Positions 1 to 7,429 of a stretch of 17,646 nt of DNA are shown here, one piece after another. The stretch comes from an uncultured Collinsella sp. GTDB lineage: Bacteria; Actinomycetota; Coriobacteriia; Coriobacteriales; Coriobacteriaceae. A model generated the notes under the pieces. That model had not been told where the DNA came from. It worked only from the letters and a program-made list of their open reading frames with translations, and searched no databases. Every line of letters starts with the position of its first letter. Position 1 is the stretch's first letter. Where the stretch lies: positions 1 through 17,646 of the forward strand of contig URIJ01000020.1 in the NCBI GenBank assembly GCA_900547835.1, written 5' to 3'. The translations under genes and the position numbers were made by a program.

Positions 1-361
1 GCAGCCCCAGTACGGAAAGCGCCATATCCGGACGGCCGCCGGTGGCGCAAGTCGCAACTAATTCGGCACCAGGCCAGCGGCGGCGCACGGACTCCAAAGC
101 CAACGCTAGGTCGGTATAGTCCTTATAGGGGTCGTGGCGCTCAACTTCAAAGTCGGTGGCGGCATCGACCAACGCACGACCCGCATCACTCACCGTGTCG
201 GCATCCCCCACATACACGTCGCAGCCCAGGCCGGCACTCAGTAGCGCGTCGAGTCCACGGTCCACGGCGACAACGTAATCGCACTCCCCCGCTAGCCTAC
301 GCAACAGATCAGCGCTCGCCACCACGGGCGAGCCGCAGACTACAAGTACTTTGCAAGCCAC
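1..361 (-). CDS. Thiamine diphosphokinase-like protein, C-terminus beyond window
   Basis: About 120 codons are visible, starting at a GTG (361-359) with a GAGGG ribosome site 5 bases before it, 9 bases after the HAD gene stop; the rest lies left of the window. Thiamine diphosphokinases transfer pyrophosphate from ATP to thiamine to make the cofactor TPP in the cytoplasm. What I see fits the family order: a strand ending in AVDRGLDALL, then VYVGDADTVSD (family GDFDS region), then PYKDYTDLALAL (family KDxTDxxLAL signature), then GGRPDMALSVL where the family has GGRxDHxxxN. The Asp residues are kept, but the His and Asn of the last motif appear to be Met and Val. The protein is therefore a divergent member, and its activity is inferred only. 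The short gap suggests co-transcription with the HAD gene. Confidence 0.75.
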   Translation of the reverse strand, partial: MACKVLVVCGSPVVASADLLRRLAGECDYVVAVDRGLDALLSAGLGCDVYVGDADTVSDAGRALVDAATDFEVERHDPYKDYTDLALALESVRRRWPGAELVATCATGGRPDMALSVLGL

Positions 362-370
362 AGCCCTCGC

Positions 371-1060
371 CTATCCCTCAAACGAAAGAACGCGGGCCAG
401 ATCCAGCTCCTCGTAGCTGTCGATAAAGATATCGCAGTTGGCGCGTACGTCGTCGCGCTTCATGCGGCCATGCGGGTCATAGATGCCCACACGCTTAAAG
501 CCGGCGGTGCCAGAGCTCTTAAGGCCAAAGACGGCGTCCTCAAACACCCATGCGCACTCAAACTTGTGCCCATGACGCTCCTCCAGACGGCACAGCGCCA
601 GCTCGTATACGTCGGGGAACTGCTTGGAACGACCTGCCTCGCCCGTGGTGGTCACAAACTCCATGTAGGCGTCGAGCCCGGCGCCAGCGAGCGCAGACTG
701 CACCAGCTCGGCCGGCGTGGACGTAGCCACGCACATGGCAATGCCTGCCGCCTTCGCCTGCTCCAAAAACGCCAGGAGCCCCTCGCGCGGCGGCACCTTG
801 GAGTAGCCATCGATAAGAATGTCGCTCAGCTCGCGGTACAGCTCCTCGCCATTCGCGCCAATGCCCCAGGTGTCGTGGTAGGCCTGGCACTCGTCCTCGA
901 GCGACAAATGCTCAAACTGGGCAAAATCGTCGACCGTTACATCAATGCCATGACGACGTAATAACTCGGGCTGCGCATAGCCCCAGACGGGGGTGCTATT
1001 AACCAGCGTGCCGTCGCAATCGAAAATAAAAGCGACATTGGGGGCGGCGGTCTGGGACAT
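371..1060 (-). CDS. HAD superfamily (subfamily IA-like) phosphatase / phosphomutase-like
   Basis: A 229-residue cytoplasmic hydrolase. The start is ATG 1060-1058, because AAAGG lies 7 bases before it; an in-frame TTG 21 bases upstream lacks a ribosome site. HAD motif I is FIFDCDGTLVN, with nucleophile D14 and acid/base D16. An alpha-helical cap follows at about residues 25-90, motif II is ATSTP, the motif III Lys is in GRSKQFPD, and motif IV is VFEDAVFGLKSS. This layout matches phosphatases of the beta-phosphoglucomutase/phosphoglycolate phosphatase group, which dephosphorylate sugar phosphates or other small phosphoesters. The exact substrate cannot be read from the sequence. It is divergent from glgB, and TGGTAAAC words lie just upstream of its ribosome site, so it may answer to the same regulator. 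A role in glucose-1-phosphate or related sugar-phosphate metabolism is conceivable but unproven. Confidence 0.85.
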   Translation of the reverse strand: MSQTAAPNVAFIFDCDGTLVNSTPVWGYAQPELLRRHGIDVTVDDFAQFEHLSLEDECQAYHDTWGIGANGEELYRELSDILIDGYSKVPPREGLLAFLEQAKAAGIAMCVATSTPAELVQSALAGAGLDAYMEFVTTTGEAGRSKQFPDVYELALCRLEERHGHKFECAWVFEDAVFGLKSSGTAGFKRVGIYDPHGRMKRDDVRANCDIFIDSYEELDLARVLSFEG

Positions 1061-1082
1061 AAACGAACCTTTCAATGTCAAA

Positions 1083-1113
1083 TGGTAAACATCCTGCTAA
1101 AAACGTTTTACCA
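1083..1113. promoter_or_regulatory. Putative operator 1: inverted TGGTAAA / TTTTACCA words
   Basis: TGGTAAAC at 1083-1090 faces GTTTTACCA at 1105-1113, giving a 31-bp outer span. The right half contains AAAACGTTTT (1100-1109), a palindrome centred on CG as in many LacI-family operators. It starts 22 bases upstream of the HAD start codon. The repeated words are seen directly; operator function is inferred. Confidence 0.5.
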
Positions 1114-1144
1114 GACGTCAGACTAACAATCTTGAAACCCTAAT

Positions 1145-1170
1145 TGGTAAAACTGTCAAGAGTTTTACCA
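1145..1170. promoter_or_regulatory. Putative operator 2: perfect 10-bp inverted repeat
   Basis: TGGTAAAACT (1145-1154), a six-base spacer GTCAAG, and AGTTTTACCA (1161-1170) form a perfect inverted repeat. The same word recurs at 1105-1113 and upstream of the GH13-GH77 gene at 11030, which argues for a shared regulator and against a chance repeat. It lacks a T-run and is far from any stop codon, so it is unlikely to be a terminator. Confidence 0.6.
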
Positions 1171-1280
1171 TCGCAATTCTGCCAGTGGTCTAAACATGGC
1201 GCTCGCCGATTAAACACCGCCGCAAATCCACTTTTCTCCATAAAAGTAACGAACAGGTGTTATCGTATTTCGTGCCGAAA

Positions 1281-1306
1281 GTTCCACCGAGCACGCGAGG
1301 TGGAAC
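1281..1306 (+). other. Inverted repeat in the glgB leader
   Basis: GTTCCACC (1281-1288) and GGTGGAAC (1299-1306) are perfect 8-bp arms around a 10-base loop. If transcription starts near 1273, the hairpin would lie at the 5' end of the glgB mRNA about 100 bases before the start codon. It could stabilise the message or be a protein site. Function is not evident from the sequence. Confidence 0.35.
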
Positions 1307-1406
1307 GAATCATAGAACTATCGCCGTCCCTTCGATTCGTGCAGCCTTGGACCTTTCGCATCTAGTCACCAAGGCAACACGCTGCCGCGTCATGATGGGA
1401 TCAAAC

Positions 1407-3650
1407 GTGAGCGATACAAAGCTAAAGCCAACGGCTAAAAAGCCCGCAACTCGTAAAGCCGCCCCGCACGCACCGGAGCTCTCTAAGGACGATGTCTATC
1501 TATTTGGCATTGGCATGTGGGAGCGCAGCTGGGAAAAGATGGGCGCGCACCCCGACACGCAGAACCGTACGCGCGGCTGGCGTTTTTGCGTTTGGGCGCC
1601 CGATGTAAAGAGCGTCCACGTCATTGGCGAATTTAACGACTGGGATGAACAAGCCAACCCGCTGGTGCCCATGCATACGAGCGCTATTTGGGAAGGCTTT
1701 ATTCCTGGCGCCGAGCAGGGCCAGCTCTATAAGTACCTTATCGAGACCAACGAGGGCGAAAAGCTCTACAAGGCCGATCCGTATGCCTTTAAGGCCGAGT
1801 GCCCTCCGGGAACGGCGAGCGTGCTGTGGACCATCGACGGCTACCGGTGGAACGACGCCGCGTGGCTCAAGCGCCGCGCCAGCCACAACCACATGTCGCA
1901 GCCCCTTAACATCTACGAGGTGCATATTGGCTCGTGGAAACGCCACGGCGACGCGCCTCAGGGCGAGCCGGACGAGTATGGCAACTACCCCGGGCCCATG
2001 GACCCCTTCCCCGCACAGCGCGGCGAGTTCTACACCTACGACGACCTGTCGGTGGAGCTCGTGGACTACGTGCGCGACATGGGCTATACGCATATCGAGG
2101 TCATGCCGCTCATGGAGCACCCCTTCGACGGCTCCTGGGGCTACCAGACGACCGGCTACTATGCCGCCACGTCGCGCTATGGCGACCCGCAGCAACTCAT
2201 GCACTTTATCGATGCGTGCCACGAGGCGGGCATCGGCGTGATCATGGACTGGGTGCCCGGCGGTTTTTGCGCCGACTCCCACGGCCTTGCCACCTTTAAC
2301 GGCCACATGCTGTTTGAGCACGAGATTCACCCCAACTGGGGCACGCACAAGTTTGACTTCGCCCGCGGCGAGGTCCGCTCCTTCCTGGTCTCCAACGTGC
2401 TGTACTGGCTCGAGAACTTCCACGTTGACGGCATTCGCATGGACGGCGTGTCCAGCATGCTGTACCTCAACTTTGGCATCGACGATCCGGGCCAAAAGAA
2501 GTTCAACAAGTACGGTACCGAGGAGGACCTGGACGCCAGCGCGTTTATCCGTCAGGTCAACTGTGCCGTAGAGGCGCACTACCCCGACGTGATGATGATG
2601 GCCGAGGAGTCCACCGCGTGGCCGCTCGTGACCTATCCGCCGCAGGACGGCGGCCTGGGTTTCCACTACAAGTGGGACATGGGCTGGATGAACGACACCC
2701 TGCACTACATGCAGACCGATTTTCCGTGGCGCCCCGGCAACCACGGCCTGCTCACGTTCTCCATCATGTACGCCTTTACCGAGAACTTCATTTGCCCGCT
2801 CAGCCACGACGAGGTCGTGCACGGCAAGTGCTCGCTCATCGGGCGCATGCCGGGCGACTGGTGGCGCCAGTTTGCCGGCCTGCGCACGCTGGCCTTCTAC
2901 CAGATGACGCACCCCGGCGCCAAGCTCAACTTTATGGGCAACGAGATCGGCCAGTTTATTGAATGGCGCTACTACGAGTCCATCCAGTGGTTCCTGACCG
3001 AGGAGTATGAGACTCACAAGCATCATCAGGCGTTTATCAAGGCGCTCAACCACCTGTACACCGCCGAGCCCGCCCTGTACGAGCGCGGCTACACCGACGA
3101 CGGCTTTACCTGGATCGACGCGGACAACTCCAAGCAGTCCATCGTGAGCTTTGTGCGCCAGGGCGAGGACGTCGACGACGACCTGGTGATCCTGATCAAC
3201 TTTGACCCGGCGAGCTACGAGAGCTTCCGCGTGGGCGTGCCGCGCGAGGGTGACTGGGAGGTCATCTTCGATTCCGACCGTCCCGAGTTTGGCGGCAGCG
3301 GCTATGCCGGCGAGGAGCCCTACACCTGCTCGAGCGAGCCCTATCCCTGGAACGGGCAGATGGACTCCATCGAGATTAAGGTGCCCGGTCTGGCAGGCGT
3401 GGTGCTCAAGCGCCGCGGCCCCAGCAGCTATAAGCCGCCCGTGGTTGAGGAGTCCAAGAAGGCCACGCGCAAGCGCACGTCCTCGGTGAAGCCCAAGACT
3501 GCTGCGGCCAAGAAGGCTCCGGCTAAGGCGAAGGCCAAAACGACCAAGGCCAAGGCCGCCGCAAAGCCCTCGACCAAGAAGCCGGCTGCAAAAAAGGCAA
3601 CTACCAAGGCCAAGTCAGCTTCTGTTAAGTCGACCGCTAAGGACGCGTAA
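1407..3650 (+). CDS. glgB: 1,4-alpha-glucan branching enzyme with Lys/Ala-rich C-terminal tail
   Basis: Cytoplasmic GH13 enzyme that cuts alpha-1,4 glucan and rejoins the piece as an alpha-1,6 branch. I chose GTG 1407 (747 residues) because GGGA lies 6 bases upstream; the frame is open back to a GTG at 1257, and ATGs at 1392 and 1395 lack ribosome sites. A CBM48-like module is near residues 58-90 (FCVWAPDVKSVHVIGEFNDW). The catalytic barrel shows nucleophile D346 in DGIRMDGVSSMLY, acid/base E400 in MAEEST and D468 in PLSHDEVVHGK. The 54 and 68 residue spacings match the E. coli enzyme (405, 458, 526). Region I reads DWVPGGF (D281), where most relatives have His as the sixth residue. Residues 672-747 form a basic Lys/Ala/Thr/Pro tail not needed for the fold. 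It is first gene of the likely glgBPCDA operon. Confidence 0.95.
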   Translation: MSDTKLKPTAKKPATRKAAPHAPELSKDDVYLFGIGMWERSWEKMGAHPDTQNRTRGWRFCVWAPDVKSVHVIGEFNDWDEQANPLVPMHTSAIWEGFIPGAEQGQLYKYLIETNEGEKLYKADPYAFKAECPPGTASVLWTIDGYRWNDAAWLKRRASHNHMSQPLNIYEVHIGSWKRHGDAPQGEPDEYGNYPGPMDPFPAQRGEFYTYDDLSVELVDYVRDMGYTHIEVMPLMEHPFDGSWGYQTTGYYAATSRYGDPQQLMHFIDACHEAGIGVIMDWVPGGFCADSHGLATFNGHMLFEHEIHPNWGTHKFDFARGEVRSFLVSNVLYWLENFHVDGIRMDGVSSMLYLNFGIDDPGQKKFNKYGTEEDLDASAFIRQVNCAVEAHYPDVMMMAEESTAWPLVTYPPQDGGLGFHYKWDMGWMNDTLHYMQTDFPWRPGNHGLLTFSIMYAFTENFICPLSHDEVVHGKCSLIGRMPGDWWRQFAGLRTLAFYQMTHPGAKLNFMGNEIGQFIEWRYYESIQWFLTEEYETHKHHQAFIKALNHLYTAEPALYERGYTDDGFTWIDADNSKQSIVSFVRQGEDVDDDLVILINFDPASYESFRVGVPREGDWEVIFDSDRPEFGGSGYAGEEPYTCSSEPYPWNGQMDSIEIKVPGLAGVVLKRRGPSSYKPPVVEESKKATRKRTSSVKPKTAAAKKAPAKAKAKTTKAKAAAKPSTKKPAAKKATTKAKSASVKSTAKDA
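3420..3647 (+). other. Low-complexity basic tail of GlgB (residues 672-747)
   Basis: After the last strand of the enzyme (VVLKRRG) the protein becomes almost entirely Lys, Ala, Thr, Ser and Pro, with TRKRTSS and repeated AKKAP/KAKAK-type units. It resembles histone-H1-like bacterial tails and is predicted to be disordered. The N-terminus (TAKKPATRKAAP, about residues 9-20) has a shorter stretch of the same character. A tail of similar style ends GlgA in the same cluster. Confidence 0.85.
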
Positions 3651-3675
3651 CAAAGCCGTTACCACTGTAATTACC

Positions 3676-3690
3676 CGCCCCGCCGGGGCG
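3676..3690 (+). other. Small GC hairpin between glgB and glgP
   Basis: CGCCCC (3676-3681), loop GCC and GGGGCG (3685-3690) form a 6-bp stem 25 bases after the glgB stop. No T-run follows, so it is more likely an mRNA stability or processing element than a terminator. The 93-base gap otherwise holds only the glgP ribosome site (AAGGA before ATG 3744). Confidence 0.35.
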
Positions 3691-3743
3691 TAGGATACAA
3701 GTCATAACCGTTCTGGGAGAAACATCCCCGGGGGAAGGAACGT

Positions 3744-6170
3744 ATGAATAAGATCTTCGACAACAAGCAGGAGTTTACCGAGCTCTATCGCGATGCCGTC
3801 ATGAGCATCAGCGGCAAGAGCGTCGAGGCCGCCAGCGACCTCGACCGCTTTAACGCCCTGGCCAAGCTCGTGGCCGAGAAGGCCCGCACCGTTGCCACCA
3901 AGAGCGACGCCCGCGCCACCGCCGAGGGCAAGAAGCGCGTGTACTACTTCTCGATCGAGTTTTTGATCGGCCGCCTGCTCGACAACTACCTGCTCAACTT
4001 TGGCGTGCGCGACATGGTCGCCGAGGCGCTCGACGACATGGGCTTCGATCTGTCCGTCATAGAGAACCAGGAGCCCGATCCGGCTCTGGGCAACGGTGGT
4101 CTGGGCCGTCTTGCCGCATGCTTCCTGGATTCCATGGCAGCCGAGGGCATCGCCGGCTACGGCAACGGCATGCGCTACCGCTACGGCCTGTTTAAGCAGG
4201 AGATCGTCAACGGCAGCCAGGTCGAGGCTACCGACGAGTGGCTCACCCATGGCTATCCCTGGGAGGTCCGCCGTCAGGACAAGGCCGTGACCATCAAGTT
4301 TGGTGGCCGCGTCGAGGGCTTTGAGGAGGACGGCCGCACCTTCTACCGCACTGTGGACACACAGGACATCCTCGCCGTTCCTTATGACATTCCCGTCGTT
4401 GGCTATGCCGGTGAGACCGTCAACAAGCTGCGCGTCTGGGCCGCCGAGCCGGTCGAGGAGCACTTCGATCTGGAGGCTTTCAACCGCGGCGACTACGCCC
4501 TGGCAGATGCCGAGCGCGCCGAGGCCGAGGCCATCAGCGCCATCCTCTACCCCAACGACGCCGGCGAGCACGGCCGTCTGCTGCGCCTGAAGCAGGAGTA
4601 CCTGTTTGTCTCGGCCGGCATCTACAGCCTGCTCGACACCTTTGAGAAGGAGCACGGCGCAAACTGGGAGCTGCTGCCGCAGTTTGTGGCCATCCATACC
4701 AACGATACCCACCCTGCCATGTGCGGCCCCGAGCTCATGCGCATCCTCATCGACGAGAAGAAGCTCGAGTGGGATGACGCCTGGAACATCGTGACGCAGG
4801 TCGTGAGCTACACCAACCACACCATCCTGCCCGAGGCTCTGGAGAAGTGGCCCATCGGCACGTTCTCCAAGCTACTCCCCCGCGTGTACCAGATCATCGA
4901 CGAGATCAGCCGTCGTTGGCATGAGTCGTTCGACACCACGCAGGAGGGTTGGCAGGAGCGCCTGCGCCAGACCGCCATTCTGTGGGACGGCGAGATTCGC
5001 ATGGCCAACCTGTCCGTGATCTGCAGCCACAGCGTCAACGGCGTGGCAAAGATCCACTCCGACATCATCAAGAACATCGTGCTCAAGGACTTCTATGCCC
5101 TGACGCCCGAGAAGTTCAACAACAAGACCAACGGCATCTCGCACCGTCGCTTCTTTGCCGAGGCCAACCCCACCTACGCCAAGCTCGTGACCGAGGCCAT
5201 TGGCGACGGCTGGCTCAAGGACGCCTTTGAGCTCGAGAAGCTCAAAGAGTTTAAGGACGACACCGAGTTCCTGAAGGCCGTGGGTGCCTCCAAGCGCGCC
5301 AACAAGGAGCGCCTGGCCGCCTACGTTAAGGCCGAGACCGGTCTGGTCATCGACCCCAACACCGTCTTCGATGTTCAGGTAAAGCGCTTCCACGCCTACA
5401 AGCGCCAGCTCATGAACATCATGAAGGTGATGGACATCTACAACCGTCGCATCGCCGATCCCAACTTCCACGTGACGCCGACGACCTTCATCTTTAGCGG
5501 CAAGGCTGCCTCGAGCTACACCTTCGCCAAGGAGACCATCCGCCTCATTAACTCGGTGGCCGAGGTCATCAACAACGACCCCCGCGTCAACGAGGTTATG
5601 AAGGTCTGTTTTATTCCCAACTTCCGTGTGAGCAACGCCCAGCTCATCTACCCCGCCGCCGAGATCTCGGAGCAGATTTCCACGGCCGGTAAGGAGGCCT
5701 CGGGCACGTCCAACATGAAGCTCATGATGAACGGCGCCATTACGCTGGGTACCCTCGACGGCGCCAACATCGAGATCGCCGATCTGGCCGGCCGCGAGAA
5801 CGAGGCCATCTTTGGCCTGACCGCTCCCGAGGTCGAGCAGCTCTGGGCATCCAACAGCTACTTTGCGTGGGATACCCTCAACGGCGACCGCGAGCGTCTG
5901 GGCCGCGTGATGGATGAGCTCAAGGACAACACCTTTGCGGGTCTTTCGGGCAACTTCGAGAGCATCTACAACGAGCTCATGAACAACAATGACCCCGACC
6001 TGGTCATGGCCGATTTCCGCAGCTACGTGGATGCGTGGGAGAAGCTCGCCGGCAGCTATGGCGACCAGGAGACCTGGAACCGCAAGGCCCTGCTCAACAC
6101 CGCCTCCTCGGGCTGGTTCTCGAGCGACCGTACCATTCGCGAGTACCGCGACGAGATCTGGCACGCTTAA
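3744..6170 (+). CDS. glgP: Glycogen/maltodextrin phosphorylase (GT35)
   Basis: 808 residues, the usual bacterial length. It phosphorolyses terminal alpha-1,4-glucose from glycogen or maltodextrin to glucose-1-phosphate using pyridoxal phosphate in the cytoplasm. The N-terminal domain shows VYYFSIEFLIGRLLDNYLLN and the GNGGLGRLAACFLDSMA substrate/cofactor loop. The C-terminal domain has RFHAYKRQLMN, then the PLP site EASGTSNMKLMMNGAITLGT with the Schiff-base Lys at residue 659, followed by TLDGANIEI. ATG 3744 has an AAGGA ribosome site at a good distance. It lies between glgB and glgC, so breakdown is encoded inside the synthetic unit. Whether its main substrate is glycogen or maltodextrin cannot be told from sequence; the context favours glycogen. 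Confidence 0.96.
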   Translation: MNKIFDNKQEFTELYRDAVMSISGKSVEAASDLDRFNALAKLVAEKARTVATKSDARATAEGKKRVYYFSIEFLIGRLLDNYLLNFGVRDMVAEALDDMGFDLSVIENQEPDPALGNGGLGRLAACFLDSMAAEGIAGYGNGMRYRYGLFKQEIVNGSQVEATDEWLTHGYPWEVRRQDKAVTIKFGGRVEGFEEDGRTFYRTVDTQDILAVPYDIPVVGYAGETVNKLRVWAAEPVEEHFDLEAFNRGDYALADAERAEAEAISAILYPNDAGEHGRLLRLKQEYLFVSAGIYSLLDTFEKEHGANWELLPQFVAIHTNDTHPAMCGPELMRILIDEKKLEWDDAWNIVTQVVSYTNHTILPEALEKWPIGTFSKLLPRVYQIIDEISRRWHESFDTTQEGWQERLRQTAILWDGEIRMANLSVICSHSVNGVAKIHSDIIKNIVLKDFYALTPEKFNNKTNGISHRRFFAEANPTYAKLVTEAIGDGWLKDAFELEKLKEFKDDTEFLKAVGASKRANKERLAAYVKAETGLVIDPNTVFDVQVKRFHAYKRQLMNIMKVMDIYNRRIADPNFHVTPTTFIFSGKAASSYTFAKETIRLINSVAEVINNDPRVNEVMKVCFIPNFRVSNAQLIYPAAEISEQISTAGKEASGTSNMKLMMNGAITLGTLDGANIEIADLAGRENEAIFGLTAPEVEQLWASNSYFAWDTLNGDRERLGRVMDELKDNTFAGLSGNFESIYNELMNNNDPDLVMADFRSYVDAWEKLAGSYGDQETWNRKALLNTASSGWFSSDRTIREYRDEIWHA

Positions 6171-6205
6171 AGGCCGCGAGCTCCCTTTGCCAGCACGGCA
6201 TTACT

Positions 6206-6236
6206 CGACGGGCGTGACGTTGCGCCGCGCCCGTCG
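6206..6236 (+). other. Hairpin between glgP and glgC
   Basis: CGACGGGCG (6206-6214) and CGCCCGTCG (6228-6236) form a perfect 9-bp stem with a 13-base loop. No T-tract follows (CTAATGGG comes next). It starts 35 bases after the glgP stop and ends 40 bases before glgC. It is probably an intra-operon processing, stability or partial attenuation element. Confidence 0.45.
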
Positions 6237-6276
6237 CTAATGGGTTTAGAAACATCGATGACAGAAGGAGAAATCG

Positions 6277-7425
6277 ATGAGTAAGAAAGAATGCATCGCG
6301 ATGCTCCTCGCAGGAGGACAGGGCAGCCGATTGGGGGCACTCACCCAAAAGATCGCTAAGCCGGCGGTTAGCTTTGGTGGCAAGTTCCGCATTATCGACT
6401 TTTCGCTGTCCAACTGCTCCAACTCGGGCATCGACACGGTGGGCGTTCTGACGCAGTATCGCCCCTACCTGCTGCATGCCTACGTGGGCTCCGGCGAGGC
6501 TTGGGATCTGGACAGCCGTGACGGCGGCGCGTCGATCCTGCCGCCGTACGAGACGCAGACCGGCGGCGCCTGGTATGCGGGCACGGCCGACGCCATTACG
6601 CAGAACCTGGACTACATCAAGGCCAACGACCCCAAGTACGTCCTTATTCTTTCGGGCGATCACCTGTATCGCATGGACTACCGCAAGATGCTCAAGACGC
6701 ACATTGAGAACAACGCCGACCTCACGGTGAGCGTTATGCCCGTGCCATGGGAGGAGGCCAGCCGCTTTGGCATCCTGACCACCGACCCCGAGGACGGCCG
6801 TATCACCAAGTTCACCGAGAAGCCCGATAAGCCCGATTCGAACCTCGCGTCCATGGGCATCTACATCTTCTCGGCCGACGTGCTGATCGAGGCACTCGAG
6901 GAGGACGCTCTGGACCAGCGCTCGAGCCACGACTTTGGCAAGGACATCATCCCCAAGCTGCTCGGCGAGGGCAAGCGCCTGTACAGCTACGAGTTCCACG
7001 GCTTCTGGAAGGACGTCGGCACCATCGCCAGCTTCCACGAGACATCGATGGACCTGCTGGGCAACAACCCCGAGTTCGACCTCTTTGACAAGAACTTCCC
7101 CATCATGTCCAACATCACCACGCGTCCGCCGCACTACATTGGTCCGGACGGCCGCCTGGACGACTGCCTGGTCTCCAATGGCTGCAAGATCTACGGCACC
7201 GCTCGCCATTCGATCCTTTCGACCGATGTCATCATCGAGGAGCGCGCCGTGGTCGAGGACTCCGTGCTGTTGCCGGGTGCGCACGTTAAGAGCGGCGCGC
7301 ACATCTGCCGCGCAATTTTAGGCGAGAACTCCACGGTCGAAGAGGGCGTGAAGCTCGGCTCTGTCGATACCACCAAGGATACGGCCGTCGTTGGAAATGA
7401 CGTCGTTATCGGGAAGGGGGAATGA
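6277..7425 (+). CDS. glgC: Glucose-1-phosphate adenylyltransferase, catalytic subunit
   Basis: 382 residues. It makes ADP-glucose and pyrophosphate from ATP and glucose-1-phosphate, the committed step of bacterial glycogen synthesis. ATG 6277 has a strong AAGGAG site 7 bases upstream. The nucleotidyltransferase domain shows LLAGGQGSRLG (pyrophosphorylase signature, residues 10-20), KPAVSFGGKFRIIDFSLSN, the metal-binding Asp in LSGDHLYRMDY (D128), the sugar-phosphate Lys in FTEKP, and a second metal Asp in KDVGT (D246). The last quarter (from about residue 295) has the hexapeptide-like pattern of a left-handed beta-helix (HSILSTDVIIEERAVVEDSV). It sits 4 bases before glgD. In Firmicutes such as Geobacillus, GlgC and GlgD form a mixed tetramer, which I infer here. 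Confidence 0.96.
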   Translation: MSKKECIAMLLAGGQGSRLGALTQKIAKPAVSFGGKFRIIDFSLSNCSNSGIDTVGVLTQYRPYLLHAYVGSGEAWDLDSRDGGASILPPYETQTGGAWYAGTADAITQNLDYIKANDPKYVLILSGDHLYRMDYRKMLKTHIENNADLTVSVMPVPWEEASRFGILTTDPEDGRITKFTEKPDKPDSNLASMGIYIFSADVLIEALEEDALDQRSSHDFGKDIIPKLLGEGKRLYSYEFHGFWKDVGTIASFHETSMDLLGNNPEFDLFDKNFPIMSNITTRPPHYIGPDGRLDDCLVSNGCKIYGTARHSILSTDVIIEERAVVEDSVLLPGAHVKSGAHICRAILGENSTVEEGVKLGSVDTTKDTAVVGNDVVIGKGE

Positions 7426-7429
7426 TCCG

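Larger units (their letters stand above)
1061..1406. promoter_or_regulatory. Divergent control region between HAD gene and glgB
   Basis: This 346-base non-coding region serves the HAD gene on the left and the glg genes on the right. The HAD-proximal third is AT-rich and holds four TGGTAAA(A)C words (1083-1090, 1105-1113, 1145-1153, 1162-1170). The glgB-proximal part (about 1171-1406) is probably promoter plus 5' leader. It contains a possible extended -10 (TG at 1258-1259, TATCGT at 1261-1266) without a good -35, and an 8-bp inverted repeat at 1281-1306. A TTGACA lies on the minus strand at 1158-1153 facing the HAD gene, inside the operator, but no good -10 follows at the usual distance. Confidence 0.6.

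Noticed and set aside
1299..1345. Resemblance to a T-box (AGGTGGAACG followed by CGTCCCTTCG) in the glgB leader
   Set aside because: The core AGGGTGGNACCGCG is not matched, no terminator or specifier loop is evident, and T-boxes control aminoacyl-tRNA synthetase and amino acid genes, not glycogen genes.
1257..1406. Upstream extension of glgB from GTG 1257
   Set aside because: It has no ribosome site, and the residues do not resemble the start of branching enzymes; GTG 1407 has a GGGA at good spacing.
1500..3053. 517-codon minus-strand open frame opposite glgB
   Set aside because: It is a shadow of glgB; composition is Val/His/Arg-heavy and no motif is seen. The same applies to long minus-strand frames opposite glgP, glgC, glgA and the GH13-GH77 gene.
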